From the NCBI RefSeq assembly GCF_900185615.1, contig NZ_FYAK01000011.1, positions 29,583-93,582 of the forward strand: DNA of 64,000 nucleotides. The letters are read 5' to 3'. Positions 1 to 8,502 of this stretch are shown here, piece after piece. The stretch is from Photobacterium malacitanum (GTDB taxonomy: Bacteria > Pseudomonadota > Gammaproteobacteria > Enterobacterales > Vibrionaceae). The notes below the pieces were generated by a model. That model was not told the origin of the DNA and made no database searches. It worked only from the letters and a program-made list of their open reading frames with translations. Numbering within the stretch: the first letter of the stretch is position 1; every line of letters starts with the position of its first letter. Made by a program: the position numbers and the translations under genes.

Positions 1-238
1 ACAAAAATGATGTACCTTCGCGACCATAATCAATCACGCCAGATACTGCACCAGAAACACTATTTAATACCACTCGGCCAACGGGCACATAAAGAATAAA
101 AGCGGCAAACACAACTTGAATGCAAAAAGCTCCTAAAACACTGCGCCAATTAACTGCTGAGCGGTTTTCTGAAAATAAAAAACCGACTGCAAAAATAGTA
201 ATAATACCGAGCATGCCAACAAGATAATGCAAAGTCAT
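1..238 (-). CDS. NupC-family (CNT) nucleoside transporter, N-terminal fragment
   Basis: The 5' end of a gene that continues past the left edge. The 79 visible residues start MTLHYLVGMLGII and hold two hydrophobic segments (about residues 4-21 and 30-52). They end in a YGREGTSFL stretch that matches the start of the conserved core of concentrative nucleoside transporters such as E. coli NupC (NEGTNF at the same place). The family imports nucleosides with protons or sodium across the inner membrane. The ATG at 236-238 is chosen because it gives the usual short N-terminus before the first membrane helix; GGGG lies just upstream but very close. A CRP-like site precedes it. The subfamily and substrate cannot be judged from this fragment. 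Confidence 0.75.
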   Translation of the reverse strand, partial: MTLHYLVGMLGIITIFAVGFLFSENRSAVNWRSVLGAFCIQVVFAAFILYVPVGRVVLNSVSGAVSGVIDYGREGTSFL

Positions 239-294
239 TCCCCAATGTTTGGTGTAGTAAACGATTGCGGAAAGAGTGTATTCATAAAAAAAAG

Positions 295-310
295 TGTGAC
301 AAGGATCAAA
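295..310 (-). promoter_or_regulatory. Candidate CRP site upstream of the nucleoside transporter
   Basis: TGTGA-N6-TCAAA matches 8 of the 10 core positions of the CRP consensus TGTGA-N6-TCACA and lies 57-72 bases before the transporter start. E. coli nucleoside transporters are CRP/CytR controlled, so the position makes sense. This is pattern matching only. Confidence 0.4.
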
Positions 311-495
311 TTGTTATTGCAAGCAACAGTAACTTAACAAATTAAGCTTAAATTGCATTATTTTTAGGCTAAGCAAACGAAAATCATCAGATTAGTTCCT
401 ATAGGGGATACTATTACCTCTAATAATTACAATTTGAAACATTAACGCCCCTGTTTTAGCCAACCGTTTGCGTGAAGTTGCTGTTTTTTGCATCA

Positions 496-1410
496 TCACC
501 ATTTACACAAAATATTGCCCGCATCTATATGCCTACGAATAAATTCTATAAATAGATTCACTTTATTAGGCAAAAATTTATGTCTTGGATATACAGCATA
601 TAACGGCATATGCTGGGTCAATTGCCAATCCGGCATTAATCGAATCAACTTTCCTTGACGGATCTCATCCGTTAATAAATATGTTGCCAAATAACCAATA
701 CCATTACCTGAAATTGTTGCGTCTCGAATAGCATCAGCAGAATCGACACGGTAATTCCCTGTCACTTTAATGCTCTGATTATTATTTTGCTGACTAAAAC
801 TCCAAACATTATCTTTGCGTTCACGGCTAAAATAAATAATACAATTATGGTCAACTAAATCACTCGGCTGATAAGGTACACCATGTACGGCTAAATATTC
901 TGGACTGGCCACTAAAACAAAATCACAATTACTCAAATGACGAGCCACAAAACCTTCCGGTGGTGAATCCATAAAGCCAATCCAAAGATCAAGTTGTTCT
1001 GCAATCAAATCAACACGGTGATCAAACAAACTTAACTCTAAATCTAATAGTGGATGTTGTTCATGAAACTCATTGATATACGGTGCCACATGATGAGAAG
1101 CAAAAGATTGTGCTATACCCACTCGCAATAAACCCTGTGAGTTATCTTCATTTCCTAATAATTCACTTTCAGCTTCATTGATTTCTTGCACTACTTTTTC
1201 ACAGTGCTTAGCAAACAGACGTCCGGCCTCTGTTAATGCAAATGATCGGGTTGTCCGTTGTACTAATTGCACACCAAGTCGCTGTTCTAACTGTTGTGTG
1301 AGTTTACTTACTTGAGTACGTGATATATCAAGTAATTGTGCGGCTTTAGTAAAGCTTTGTTGTTTAGTTAGTGCATTAAAAACAATCATTTGTTGTGCTT
1401 TTTTTAACAT
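496..1410 (-). CDS. LysR-family transcriptional regulator
   Basis: A 304-residue LTTR. An N-terminal winged helix-turn-helix (about residues 1-60, with FTKAAQLLDISRTQVSKLTQQLEQRLG) is followed by a linker helix and a periplasmic-binding-protein-like effector domain (about 90-295). The ATG at 1410 is preferred over one 12 codons upstream because it has AGG in front and puts the HTH at the usual distance from the N-terminus. The effector domain resembles the CrgA-like group, but no target gene is apparent: it is divergent from pstS and followed by the transporter fragment in the same direction, 258 bases away. Family is certain, specificity unknown. Confidence 0.88.
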   Translation of the reverse strand: MLKKAQQMIVFNALTKQQSFTKAAQLLDISRTQVSKLTQQLEQRLGVQLVQRTTRSFALTEAGRLFAKHCEKVVQEINEAESELLGNEDNSQGLLRVGIAQSFASHHVAPYINEFHEQHPLLDLELSLFDHRVDLIAEQLDLWIGFMDSPPEGFVARHLSNCDFVLVASPEYLAVHGVPYQPSDLVDHNCIIYFSRERKDNVWSFSQQNNNQSIKVTGNYRVDSADAIRDATISGNGIGYLATYLLTDEIRQGKLIRLMPDWQLTQHMPLYAVYPRHKFLPNKVNLFIEFIRRHIDAGNILCKW

Positions 1411-1623
1411 CGACAACCTATTTATTTTAAGAAAAAGCCATGACAATCCAAACCGCTCAATTCGGTGTCATCGTAATATGGTTTATTGTTGACAGTATAT
1501 GACATCCAATTATGTGATTGAATATTGATTGTGTTAACGATGCTTAATCCCCTGCAAATAAAAGAATCTTTCAATACATACTCATTAAGCATTTATTACA
1601 GCATTCATAGAGTGTTCAAACTT

Positions 1624-1652
1624 CTGAAACATTACTGTCACATAACTTTTTT
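1624..1652 (+). promoter_or_regulatory. Pho box array upstream of pstS
   Basis: Three heptamers in direct repeat at 11-base spacing, as PhoB requires: CTGAAAC (1624-1630), CTGTCAC (1635-1641) and CTTTTTT (1646-1652), separated by ATTA and ATAA. The middle unit matches the consensus CTGTCAT at 6 of 7 positions. It lies 62 bases before the pstS start, so phosphate-starvation activation by PhoB is the natural reading. Confidence 0.65.
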
Positions 1653-1713
1653 AATCTTTGTCGTGTTCATTCAAACCTATTGGCATTTTGCCCAACAAGA
1701 AAGGATTAGGAAA

Positions 1714-2535
1714 ATGAAAACAAAGATTATCGGCGCAGTTGTTGTTGCAAGTTCACTTGTTGCTAGTTCTGCAGCATTCGCTGGCGAGACTATCTCTGTT
1801 GTAGGTTCTAGCTCTGTTTCTCCGCTCATGGAAGTATTGGGTGAAACTTATGCAAAATCTAACGATGTAAAGGTAGAAGTTCAAGGACCAGGATCATCAG
1901 CAGGTATTCGTGTTGCTCACGATGGTTCTGCAGACCTTGGAATGTCATCTCGTAACTTAAAAACATCAGAAGAATCACCTCAAATAAAAGAAATCGTTAT
2001 TGCACGTGATGGTATTGCCGTTGTTGTGAATAACAATAACCCTGTCACTGATTTAACCAAAGAACAAATCACTGAAATCTATAAAGGTAATGTAACTAAC
2101 TGGAAACAAGTCGGTGGTGAAGATAAACCGATTGTTGTCGCAACACGAGATACAGCGTCAGGCACGCGTGGCGCATTTGAAGACATCATGTCGTTAAAGA
2201 AAAAGATTAACGGTATCAAAGTATCAGCGATTTCCCAAAAAGCACAAGTAGCTAGTGGTAATGGGCAGTTAAAAACCACCGTCGCTAATAACCCTTTTGC
2301 TATCGGTTATATTTCACTAGGCTCGGTTGATAATACCGTTAAACCACTGACTATTGATGGACATAAACCATCTGTCGCAGCAATTAAAGCTGGTGATTAT
2401 AGTGTTCAACGCCCATTTATCGTGGTTTATAAAGAAGGTCGCCCATCAAAAGAAGCATTGGAATTCCTAACATGGATCCAATCACCAACAGCGCAAAAAA
2501 TTGTTGCAGATAAAGGTTTCATCTCAGTTAACTAA
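1714..2535 (+). CDS. pstS: Phosphate ABC transporter, periplasmic phosphate-binding protein PstS
   Basis: A 273-residue periplasmic phosphate receptor of the PstSCAB importer. Residues 1-23 are a classical signal peptide (MKTKIIG, hydrophobic core, cleavage after AFA), followed by the conserved ISVVGSSSVSPLMEVL start of the mature protein and the phosphate-binding T-x-SGTR segment (DTASGTRGAFE). The reading frame is open 63 codons further upstream, but that part has no homology sense and spans the Pho box. The ATG at 1714 has AAGGATTAGG in front and begins the signal peptide, so it is the true start. First gene of pstSCAB; a terminator hairpin separates it from pstC. Confidence 0.95.
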   Translation: MKTKIIGAVVVASSLVASSAAFAGETISVVGSSSVSPLMEVLGETYAKSNDVKVEVQGPGSSAGIRVAHDGSADLGMSSRNLKTSEESPQIKEIVIARDGIAVVVNNNNPVTDLTKEQITEIYKGNVTNWKQVGGEDKPIVVATRDTASGTRGAFEDIMSLKKKINGIKVSAISQKAQVASGNGQLKTTVANNPFAIGYISLGSVDNTVKPLTIDGHKPSVAAIKAGDYSVQRPFIVVYKEGRPSKEALEFLTWIQSPTAQKIVADKGFISVN

Positions 2536-2547
2536 TTTTTATTTTAG

Positions 2548-2577
2548 CGCTCAACTTAATCTGAGTTGAGCGTTTTT
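2548..2577 (+). terminator. Intercistronic terminator/attenuator between pstS and pstC
   Basis: A perfect 9-bp stem CGCTCAACT / AGTTGAGCG with a 7-base loop, followed by five T. It sits inside the operon just after the pstS stop, so it probably lets PstS be made in excess over the membrane subunits by partial termination. Confidence 0.75.
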
Positions 2578-2627
2578 GACTTCTCAGAAATAGGCTGCTC
2601 ATTGGTAGCCTTTCTGGAGTGTAGGTT

Positions 2628-3539
2628 ATGACCATCGCGAATATTGAAAAATCAACTAAGAATATGCCATCGTTAAAGTCGAAAAAACGTATCGACTGGC
2701 GCGAAATGTTCTTTAAATACCTCTTTATGCTCAGTGCAGCTATCGGTATCTTGTCACTTATTACTATTGGCTACTTTATTTTCCGTGAAGGCTATGCAGC
2801 TTTTGCTTACTCAGGTGTTGCAGGTATTGTCCTTGGCACCGATTGGTTACCACCAGCGCTCTATGGTATTGCACCTATGATTGTCGCTTCACTTGTTTCA
2901 ACAGCAGGTGCAGTAATGATTGGAGTACCTATTGGCGTATTGACCGCCATTTTTATTGCAGAAGTTGCACCAAGACCACTGGCCAGCTTTATTCGCCCAA
3001 TGATTGAGCTATTAGCAGGTATTCCATCTGTTGTTTATGGCTTTTTTGGGCTGGTTATTATTGTACCGCTGATTCAAGAAATCTTTAACGTACCAGCAGG
3101 CAATACAATCTTAGCGGGAATCATCGTACTTGCGGTGATGATTCTACCAACCGTTATTACCATTTCTGAAACATCAATTCGTGCGGTACCTCGAGCTTAT
3201 AAAGAAGGTTCGTTAGCGCTTGGCGCATCACCGATGTTTACTATTTTTAAACTTATCGTTCCCGCAGCGCGATCTGGCATTATGACAGGCGTGATTTTAG
3301 GCGTAGCACGCGCACTTGGCGAAACAATGGCAATCATTATGGTTATGGGTAACTCTCCTGCAATGCCTGAAGGATTACTTGAATCAGCACGAACGCTAAC
3401 AGCAAATATTGCGATTGAAATGTCTTACGCCACCGGTATTCATGCTAGCGCACTGTATGCTACAGGTATTGTGCTATTAGTGTTTATCATGACACTCAAC
3501 GGCATCCTTCTTTATCTAAATCGTGAGCGAGCGAGGTAA
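2628..3539 (+). CDS. pstC: Phosphate ABC transporter permease PstC
   Basis: A 303-residue inner-membrane permease, one half of the PstCA channel. About six membrane segments begin near residue 30 (FKYLFMLSAAIGIL). The ABC-permease EAA loop, which contacts PstB, is seen around ISETSIRAVPRAYKEGSLALGAS. The N-terminal 25 residues are basic and cytoplasmic. The ATG follows GGAGTGTAGGTT. It is 92 bases after pstS, with a terminator hairpin between, and 6 bases before pstA. PstC rather than PstA is supported by its position and by the RALGETMAI motif late in the protein. Confidence 0.93.
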   Translation: MTIANIEKSTKNMPSLKSKKRIDWREMFFKYLFMLSAAIGILSLITIGYFIFREGYAAFAYSGVAGIVLGTDWLPPALYGIAPMIVASLVSTAGAVMIGVPIGVLTAIFIAEVAPRPLASFIRPMIELLAGIPSVVYGFFGLVIIVPLIQEIFNVPAGNTILAGIIVLAVMILPTVITISETSIRAVPRAYKEGSLALGASPMFTIFKLIVPAARSGIMTGVILGVARALGETMAIIMVMGNSPAMPEGLLESARTLTANIAIEMSYATGIHASALYATGIVLLVFIMTLNGILLYLNRERAR

Positions 3540-3545
3540 TTTACA

Positions 3546-4445
3546 ATGCTTAATCATCACTCTTTATCTGCTCAAACCAATCGACTAGAAAATGCCAATC
3601 CTGCGGCACAAAAACGAAAAGACCGCTTAGCTGTTGCCATTATCTGGCTAGCTGCTGGCATTACGGTTGGCTTTTTATTATGGGTTATGTGGTACATTCT
3701 CAGCAATGGCCTTGCTCATGTGGATTGGTCGTTTATTAGCTCAAATTACACCACTATTGGTAAAGAATCAGGCATTTGGCCAATGATTGTATCGACTCTT
3801 TATATGGTCGCGGCTTCAATTGCTGTTGCAGCACCATTAGGGATCATGACTGCAATTTACCTTACAGAATATGCCAAAGTTGGCAGTCGATTAGTTAAAG
3901 TTATTCGTTTTTGTACTGAATCTTTAGCTGGTATTCCTTCGATTATCTATGGCCTTTTCGGTATGACCTTTTTTGTGGTTATTCTTGGCTTTGGTTATTC
4001 GATCCTATCAGGTGCATTAACTTTAAGTATTTTAATTCTTCCGGTGATTATTCGTACCACTGAAGAAGCATTAATGGCTGTACCACAAACCTACCGTGAA
4101 GGTTCATACGGTTTGGGCGCATCTAAGATTTATACTATTTGGCGACTCATTCTTCCTAGCGCAATGCCAGGAATTGTGACCGCAATAATCCTCAGCGTTG
4201 GTCGTGTTATTGGTGAATCAGCACCAGTATTTATGACAGCAGGTATGGTAGCGCGTATACCTGACAGTGTGTTTGACTCAGGACGTACACTGACTGTTCA
4301 TTTATACAAACTTACTCAAGAACTTTATACCGTACATGAATGGAACCAAGCTTATGGCACAGCGACAGTACTCATTATTGTTGTTCTTGTAATTAACCTA
4401 ATTACCAAGCTTATCGCTAGCCGTTTTAATACTGCGACTTACTAA
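3546..4445 (+). CDS. pstA: Phosphate ABC transporter permease PstA
   Basis: The second permease of the phosphate importer, 299 residues, with about six membrane helices (the first near residues 28-52). The EAA-type cytoplasmic loop reads TTEEALMAVPQTYREGSYGLGAS and VIGESAPVF is conserved further on. A GAGG element lies about 10 bases before the ATG. The stop at 4443-4445 is 18 bases from the pstB start, consistent with one transcript for the membrane and ATPase parts. Confidence 0.93.
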   Translation: MLNHHSLSAQTNRLENANPAAQKRKDRLAVAIIWLAAGITVGFLLWVMWYILSNGLAHVDWSFISSNYTTIGKESGIWPMIVSTLYMVAASIAVAAPLGIMTAIYLTEYAKVGSRLVKVIRFCTESLAGIPSIIYGLFGMTFFVVILGFGYSILSGALTLSILILPVIIRTTEEALMAVPQTYREGSYGLGASKIYTIWRLILPSAMPGIVTAIILSVGRVIGESAPVFMTAGMVARIPDSVFDSGRTLTVHLYKLTQELYTVHEWNQAYGTATVLIIVVLVINLITKLIASRFNTATY

Positions 4446-4463
4446 ATTTTGAGGAACCATTAC

Positions 4464-5213
4464 ATGAACAAATTTAACATTGAAAATCTTGATCTTTTTT
4501 ACGGTCAAAACCAAGCATTAAAGCAAATTAACTTACCGATCCCTAACCGCCAAGTAACAGCACTTATTGGCCCTTCTGGTTGTGGTAAATCAACTTTATT
4601 ACGTTGTTTAAATCGTATGAATGACTTAATCGAAGGCGTTACTATTAAGGGCTTACTGACCATCGATAATGAAAATGTTTATGGCAATATAGACGTTGCT
4701 CAATTACGCATCAAAGTTGGAATGGTATTTCAAAAGCCAAATCCATTTCCAATGAGCATCTACGAAAATGTCGCTTATGGTTTACGTGCTCAAGGCGTAA
4801 AAGATAAAAAAACTTTAGACGCCATAGTTGAACAATCACTGCGCGGTGCCGCATTATGGGATGAAGTCAAAGATCGGTTGAAATCTCATGCATTTGGCCT
4901 TTCTGGTGGTCAACAGCAACGTCTATGCATTGCTCGCACCATTGCAATGAAACCTGAAGTGATCTTAATGGATGAACCAACATCAGCCCTTGATCCTATA
5001 GCAACCAAAAAGATTGAAGACTTGATGGAAACACTAAAAAAAGAATTCACCATTGTTATTGTGACTCACTCGATGCAACAAGCTCGCCGTATATCAGATC
5101 GAACAGCATTCTTCTTAATGGGAGAATTAGTTGAACATGATGAAACTCAAAATCTATTTAATAACCCAGCAGACGATCGCACTCGAGGTTATGTTAATGG
5201 CGATTTTGGTTAG
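4464..5213 (+). CDS. pstB: Phosphate ABC transporter ATP-binding protein PstB
   Basis: A 249-residue cytoplasmic ATPase that drives phosphate import. Walker A (GPSGCGKST, about residues 35-43), the Q-loop in [20 protein letters not shown] (typical of PstB), the ABC signature LSGGQQQR (about 145-152), Walker [13 protein letters not shown] and the switch histidine in VTHSMQQ are all present. The ATG at 4464 is chosen over one five codons upstream because GAGG sits 9 bases before it and it gives the usual PstB N-terminus. No phoU follows: the operon ends at the hairpin at 5253. Confidence 0.95.
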   Translation: MNKFNIENLDLFYGQNQALKQINLPIPNRQVTALIGPSGCGKSTLLRCLNRMNDLIEGVTIKGLLTIDNENVYGNIDVAQLRIKVGMVFQKPNPFPMSIYENVAYGLRAQGVKDKKTLDAIVEQSLRGAALWDEVKDRLKSHAFGLSGGQQQRLCIARTIAMKPEVILMDEPTSALDPIATKKIEDLMETLKKEFTIVIVTHSMQQARRISDRTAFFLMGELVEHDETQNLFNNPADDRTRGYVNGDFG

Positions 5214-5252
5214 GTCTATTTTTAACGAATAATAATAGCGATGGTACTTCTT

Positions 5253-5279
5253 GCCTCTTCTTTATGAAGGGGCTTTTTT
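5253..5279 (+). terminator. Terminator of pstSCAB
   Basis: An 8-bp stem GCCTCTTC / GAAGGGGC (one G-T pair) with a TTTAT loop and six T. It lies 39 bases after the pstB stop and shows that the operon ends without phoU. Confidence 0.85.
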
Positions 5280-5340
5280 ATTGAGACCTCATGAAATCTG
5301 TAACTAAAATACAATCACACCGCAATATTGACAGAAATGA

Positions 5341-5381
5341 TTGCAGCATTATCATTAAACATGTATTTTATAGTCATGTTT
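5341..5381 (+). promoter_or_regulatory. Promoter overlapped by a perfect palindrome (NsrR-like operator)
   Basis: A -35 TTGCAG (5341-5346) and a -10 TATTTT (5364-5369) stand 17 bases apart. The inverted repeat AAACATG-N11-CATGTTT (5357-5381) covers the -10, the geometry of a repressor operator. Its left half AACATGTATTT differs by one base from the NsrR half-site AAGATGYATTT; the right half fits less well. E. coli yeaR, a homologue of the next gene, is NsrR-repressed, so nitric-oxide control is a reasonable inference. Confidence 0.5.
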
Positions 5382-5409
5382 TTAATTCTACTAAGTAGAG
5401 GTGTACATC

Positions 5410-5751
5410 ATGGCAACGATTCCAAAAGATTATGTAAACAACAAATCCACTCCAATATTTACAGCTGAAAATATTCCGAAGATGTTTTTACATCGTCACA
5501 ATACTCGTACTGGTGTTTATGGAAAAATATGCGTATCACAAGGGCAACTTAAATTTTATGGCTTTAGTGACCGACGTGGCGATATTGAACAACAATTTAT
5601 CATTCATGCAGGTGAGGTTGCTATTAGTCCACCGCAATACTGGCACAACGTCGAATTTTTAACTGCTGACACACAATTTAACGTCTGTTTTTACGCTCAA
5701 AAAGACAGTCAAATTGTGCATAATAATTTAAATGAACGAGATCCAGAGTGA
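5410..5751 (+). CDS. YeaR-like DUF1971 (TehB-like N-terminal) cupin protein
   Basis: A 113-residue single-domain protein of the DUF1971/YeaR family. The beta-sandwich pattern is visible: KDYVNNKSTPIF at the start, GVYGKICVSQGQLKFYG in the middle, AISPPQYWHNVEF and DTQFNVCFY near the end, all in the order found in E. coli YeaR. The family is small and cytosolic, also occurs as the N-terminal domain of some tellurite-resistance TehB proteins, and is induced by nitrate or nitric oxide in E. coli. Its biochemical role is not known. The ATG at 5410 follows AGAGGTG; a GTG three codons earlier overlaps that ribosome site and is unlikely. It appears to be a single-gene unit. Confidence 0.8.
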   Translation: MATIPKDYVNNKSTPIFTAENIPKMFLHRHNTRTGVYGKICVSQGQLKFYGFSDRRGDIEQQFIIHAGEVAISPPQYWHNVEFLTADTQFNVCFYAQKDSQIVHNNLNERDPE

Positions 5752-5895
5752 TAACAGCACCATAGTGCATTCACACAATCATTACTCCATTAGTTCGAAA
5801 TTAACTCTATAATGACAGTACATAAATAAGGATTAGATAGTCTTACCCACCTTGATAACTAACTCTTGATAATTCCAATTATGGAGGGTGTGATG

Positions 5896-6273
5896 ATGCG
5901 CTATAAACAACAAATAAGACAAGTTACGGCTTGGATTGATGTACTTACATCAACGAATATTCCAATAAGATCAGTGGCTATATTAATTAATAACTCCCCT
6001 GTTAATAAATTATTTGCCTACAAATTTAATCATCAAAATATAAAAACCCATACATTAATCAAACAATTAAATCCCCAAATATTAATCGATACAATTATCA
6101 GTAGTGGCTGCAATATTATTATTGTTGATAAGCCAAGTTACTTATTATTACAGCAAATATTGCCCTCTTTACAACACAATATCGTTATTGTGCTTACACA
6201 AGAATATTGGCAACCAGATTGGACATGGGCGTTTAATCATTTTACTTTTTTATGCCAGCAAGATTTACCCTAG
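5896..6273 (+). CDS. Hypothetical protein, 125 residues
   Basis: I do not recognise this protein. GGAGGG at 5883-5888 sits 7 bases before the ATG at 5896 (an ATG also stands at 5893), which argues for real translation. It starts MRYKQQIRQVTAWIDVL and is rich in Ile, Asn and Leu. It has no signal peptide or clear membrane helix. Alternating hydrophobic strands (SVAILINN, CNIIIVDK, HNIVIVLTQ) suggest a small alpha/beta fold, and the end is aromatic (WQPDWTWAFNHF). A TATAAT lies at 5808-5813 without a good -35. It may be a cytosolic regulator or an SOS- or stress-type inhibitor, but nothing proves that. It is not obviously linked to its neighbours. Confidence 0.55.
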   Translation: MRYKQQIRQVTAWIDVLTSTNIPIRSVAILINNSPVNKLFAYKFNHQNIKTHTLIKQLNPQILIDTIISSGCNIIIVDKPSYLLLQQILPSLQHNIVIVLTQEYWQPDWTWAFNHFTFLCQQDLP

Positions 6274-6494
6274 TCGTTATTGTCATTCACAAAGACAGCA
6301 ACTAAATAATATTTATCAACACATTTGCTACATCAATTTGTCAATTTTGAATGAATATTTATAGCAGCGAGCGTCGATTTAGTTATAATCTGCGCACATT
6401 TGTCTAATGACAATAAATAGCTTGTTATCATTAGTCATTATACTGACTGATAACTTCATATTATTTCGTATCACCAGCAGGAGTTTATCGCAAC

Positions 6495-8150
6495 ATGCGC
6501 TTACTGGTATTAATGCTTATCTTCGTTTCTACGCTCAGTTTTGCAGAAACAAAACCACAGCCAACGATCCCCCAACAAACAAATGTTGAATATAAAAAAC
6601 TTCAACAGCTAAATAAAGAAATTGACGTTTTAGCAAAAGAAGCCACCAATACAACTGGTTCTTCACTTGATGTTATTCGCTTGCAATTACTCAATAAAAA
6701 CAAAGAATTAAGAACCACCCTTGTTGAATTGATTGATGAAAAGAAAGCAGATAAAAAGCTATTACTTAAACAAGTAGAACAACAGATAACATTTGCAGCA
6801 GACGCTGAGAAGTTTCTACAAGCTAAACTTGAACGTGACCAAAAAGCGCTTGATAAAGCAAAAGACACTGACAAATTAGTCGCTTTAAAAGCACTGACTG
6901 AAAGTCGTGAGTTCATTGTTCTTGTGCTGAATGAAGAGTGGGAAAATTACCAATGGATGGAGCGTTTAGGTAAGCCACAGCCTAATGCAGTTAAAGCACT
7001 TAAAAATAATATTGATCATCGTCTTGATTTTATGTCAGCGTCACTCACATTTGGCAGTCAAGCTCTTGATTTAAACGATAAGCAGTTAAAGACAGCAACT
7101 GGTGATGAACTCAAAGCACTGCAAGTTTCACAAATTTTAGCCCAACGCCAAGTCGATAGTGATACTAAAAACCTCACAGATTTAGTTAAATTAGCTGACG
7201 ATATGGGCATTGATACTGCAGAATATAAGCGGTTACTGTTTGAACAAACAGGTAATGTCACTGATGACTTATTAAATAGTAAGGTAATGTGGTCAATCGC
7301 TAGCTCATGGACAACTGAATTTGGTTCATGGTTATTTGAAAATCTACCGCAAATGATCTTTAAAGTATTTATTTTTATCTTTATTATCTTTGCATTCAAA
7401 ACGTTAAAGAATATTGTTCGCAAAATGGTAACGCGTGCGGTTTCGACTAAGAACCTCAAAATGTCGATGCTAATGCAAGAATTCTTTATTTCAATGTCAG
7501 GTAAAGTTGTCTTTGCTGTCGGTATCCTAATTGCACTTTCGCAAGTCGGTTTAAACCTTGCGCCTATTCTAACCGGTTTTGGTGTTGCGGGTATTATTGT
7601 TGGTTTTGCTCTACAAGATACATTGTCTAACTTTGCATCAGGTATGATGTTATTGATTTATCGCCCATTTGATGTCGGTGATTTAGTCGAAGCGGGTAGC
7701 ATTACTGGTAAAGTAAGCCATATGAGTTTAGTTAATACCACAATTAAAACCTTCAGTAATGAGATCATTATCGTACCTAACAGTAAGATCTGGGGCGATA
7801 TCATCAAGAACGTAACGCATGAAAAAGTACGTCGTATTGATATGGTTTTTGGCATCGGATACAGCGATGATATCGAAAAAACTGAGCGTGTTTTACATGA
7901 TATCGTTGAATCTCACCCTTCTGTTTTACGTAGCCCAGAGCCAAACATTAAGCTACATACATTAAATTCATCGTCAGTTGATTTCATTGTTCGTCCTTGG
8001 GTTAAAACCGATGATTACTGGGATGTGTATTGGGATATTACTCGTGAAGTGAAAATGCGCTTTGATCGTGAAGGGATCTCGATTCCATTCCCACAACAAG
8101 ATGTTCATTTGCATATGGTTGAAAAAGCAATTGAGTCAAAAATAGCTTAA
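6495..8150 (+). CDS. MscS-family mechanosensitive channel with signal peptide and periplasmic coiled region
   Basis: A 551-residue inner-membrane channel that releases solutes on osmotic downshock. A signal peptide (residues 1-18, cleaved near SFA) precedes a charged, helical periplasmic region (about 25-260, many Lys/Glu/Leu heptad-like stretches). Membrane helices lie near 286-305 and 332-355. The MscS pore helix (GVAGIIVGFALQDTLSNFASG, from about 361) and the beta domain (RPFDVGDLVE, VPNSKIWGD) follow. Length and layout are between small MscS and the long KefA types, without the extra membrane bundle of KefA. AGGAG precedes the ATG at a long distance. It is a single-gene unit closed by a strong hairpin. 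Confidence 0.88.
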   Translation: MRLLVLMLIFVSTLSFAETKPQPTIPQQTNVEYKKLQQLNKEIDVLAKEATNTTGSSLDVIRLQLLNKNKELRTTLVELIDEKKADKKLLLKQVEQQITFAADAEKFLQAKLERDQKALDKAKDTDKLVALKALTESREFIVLVLNEEWENYQWMERLGKPQPNAVKALKNNIDHRLDFMSASLTFGSQALDLNDKQLKTATGDELKALQVSQILAQRQVDSDTKNLTDLVKLADDMGIDTAEYKRLLFEQTGNVTDDLLNSKVMWSIASSWTTEFGSWLFENLPQMIFKVFIFIFIIFAFKTLKNIVRKMVTRAVSTKNLKMSMLMQEFFISMSGKVVFAVGILIALSQVGLNLAPILTGFGVAGIIVGFALQDTLSNFASGMMLLIYRPFDVGDLVEAGSITGKVSHMSLVNTTIKTFSNEIIIVPNSKIWGDIIKNVTHEKVRRIDMVFGIGYSDDIEKTERVLHDIVESHPSVLRSPEPNIKLHTLNSSSVDFIVRPWVKTDDYWDVYWDITREVKMRFDREGISIPFPQQDVHLHMVEKAIESKIA

Positions 8151-8171
8151 TAACACCCCAAGCAATACCTT

Positions 8172-8206
8172 TAAGAGGGTAAATATCACTTACCCTCTTA
8201 CTTTTT
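8172..8206 (+). terminator. Terminator after the MscS-type channel gene
   Basis: A perfect 11-bp stem TAAGAGGGTAA / TTACCCTCTTA with a 7-base loop, then CTTTTT. It lies 21 bases after the stop codon. Confidence 0.88.
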
Positions 8207-8502
8207 CATCAAACCAATAAAACGCACTTCATTTATCCATTTTGATTATATTTTTAATCGCTAAATATGTCGCAAATATACCTTTAGTAACAAATAAAAC
8301 CGCATTATTTGGTAATAAATAGGTATAATCCATTCGAGCAACGATTGAACTAAAATAGTTTTTTATTCAATATTCCCATAATCTACATGGCGTAATGCAC
8401 ATGTCTGACAAACGAAGACAACAACCATTTACCGAGTAAATTTCTCAATGAATGTTTGCACTGTTGCTCACTCACCAACATTACTGTTCAGGAATAACTA
8501 TA
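8207..8502. other. Intergenic region before the META-domain lipoprotein gene
   Basis: An AT-rich spacer. I see a TATAAT at 8324-8329 that could be the -10 of the following gene, with no convincing -35 at 16-18 bases. No other gene, repeat or operator is apparent. The frame of the next gene is open for 17 codons upstream of its chosen start, but without signal-peptide character. Confidence 0.4.

Noticed and set aside
1525..1713. 63-codon N-terminal extension of pstS
   Set aside because: It covers the Pho boxes and the ribosome site and reads unlike a signal peptide; the ATG at 1714 begins a perfect one.
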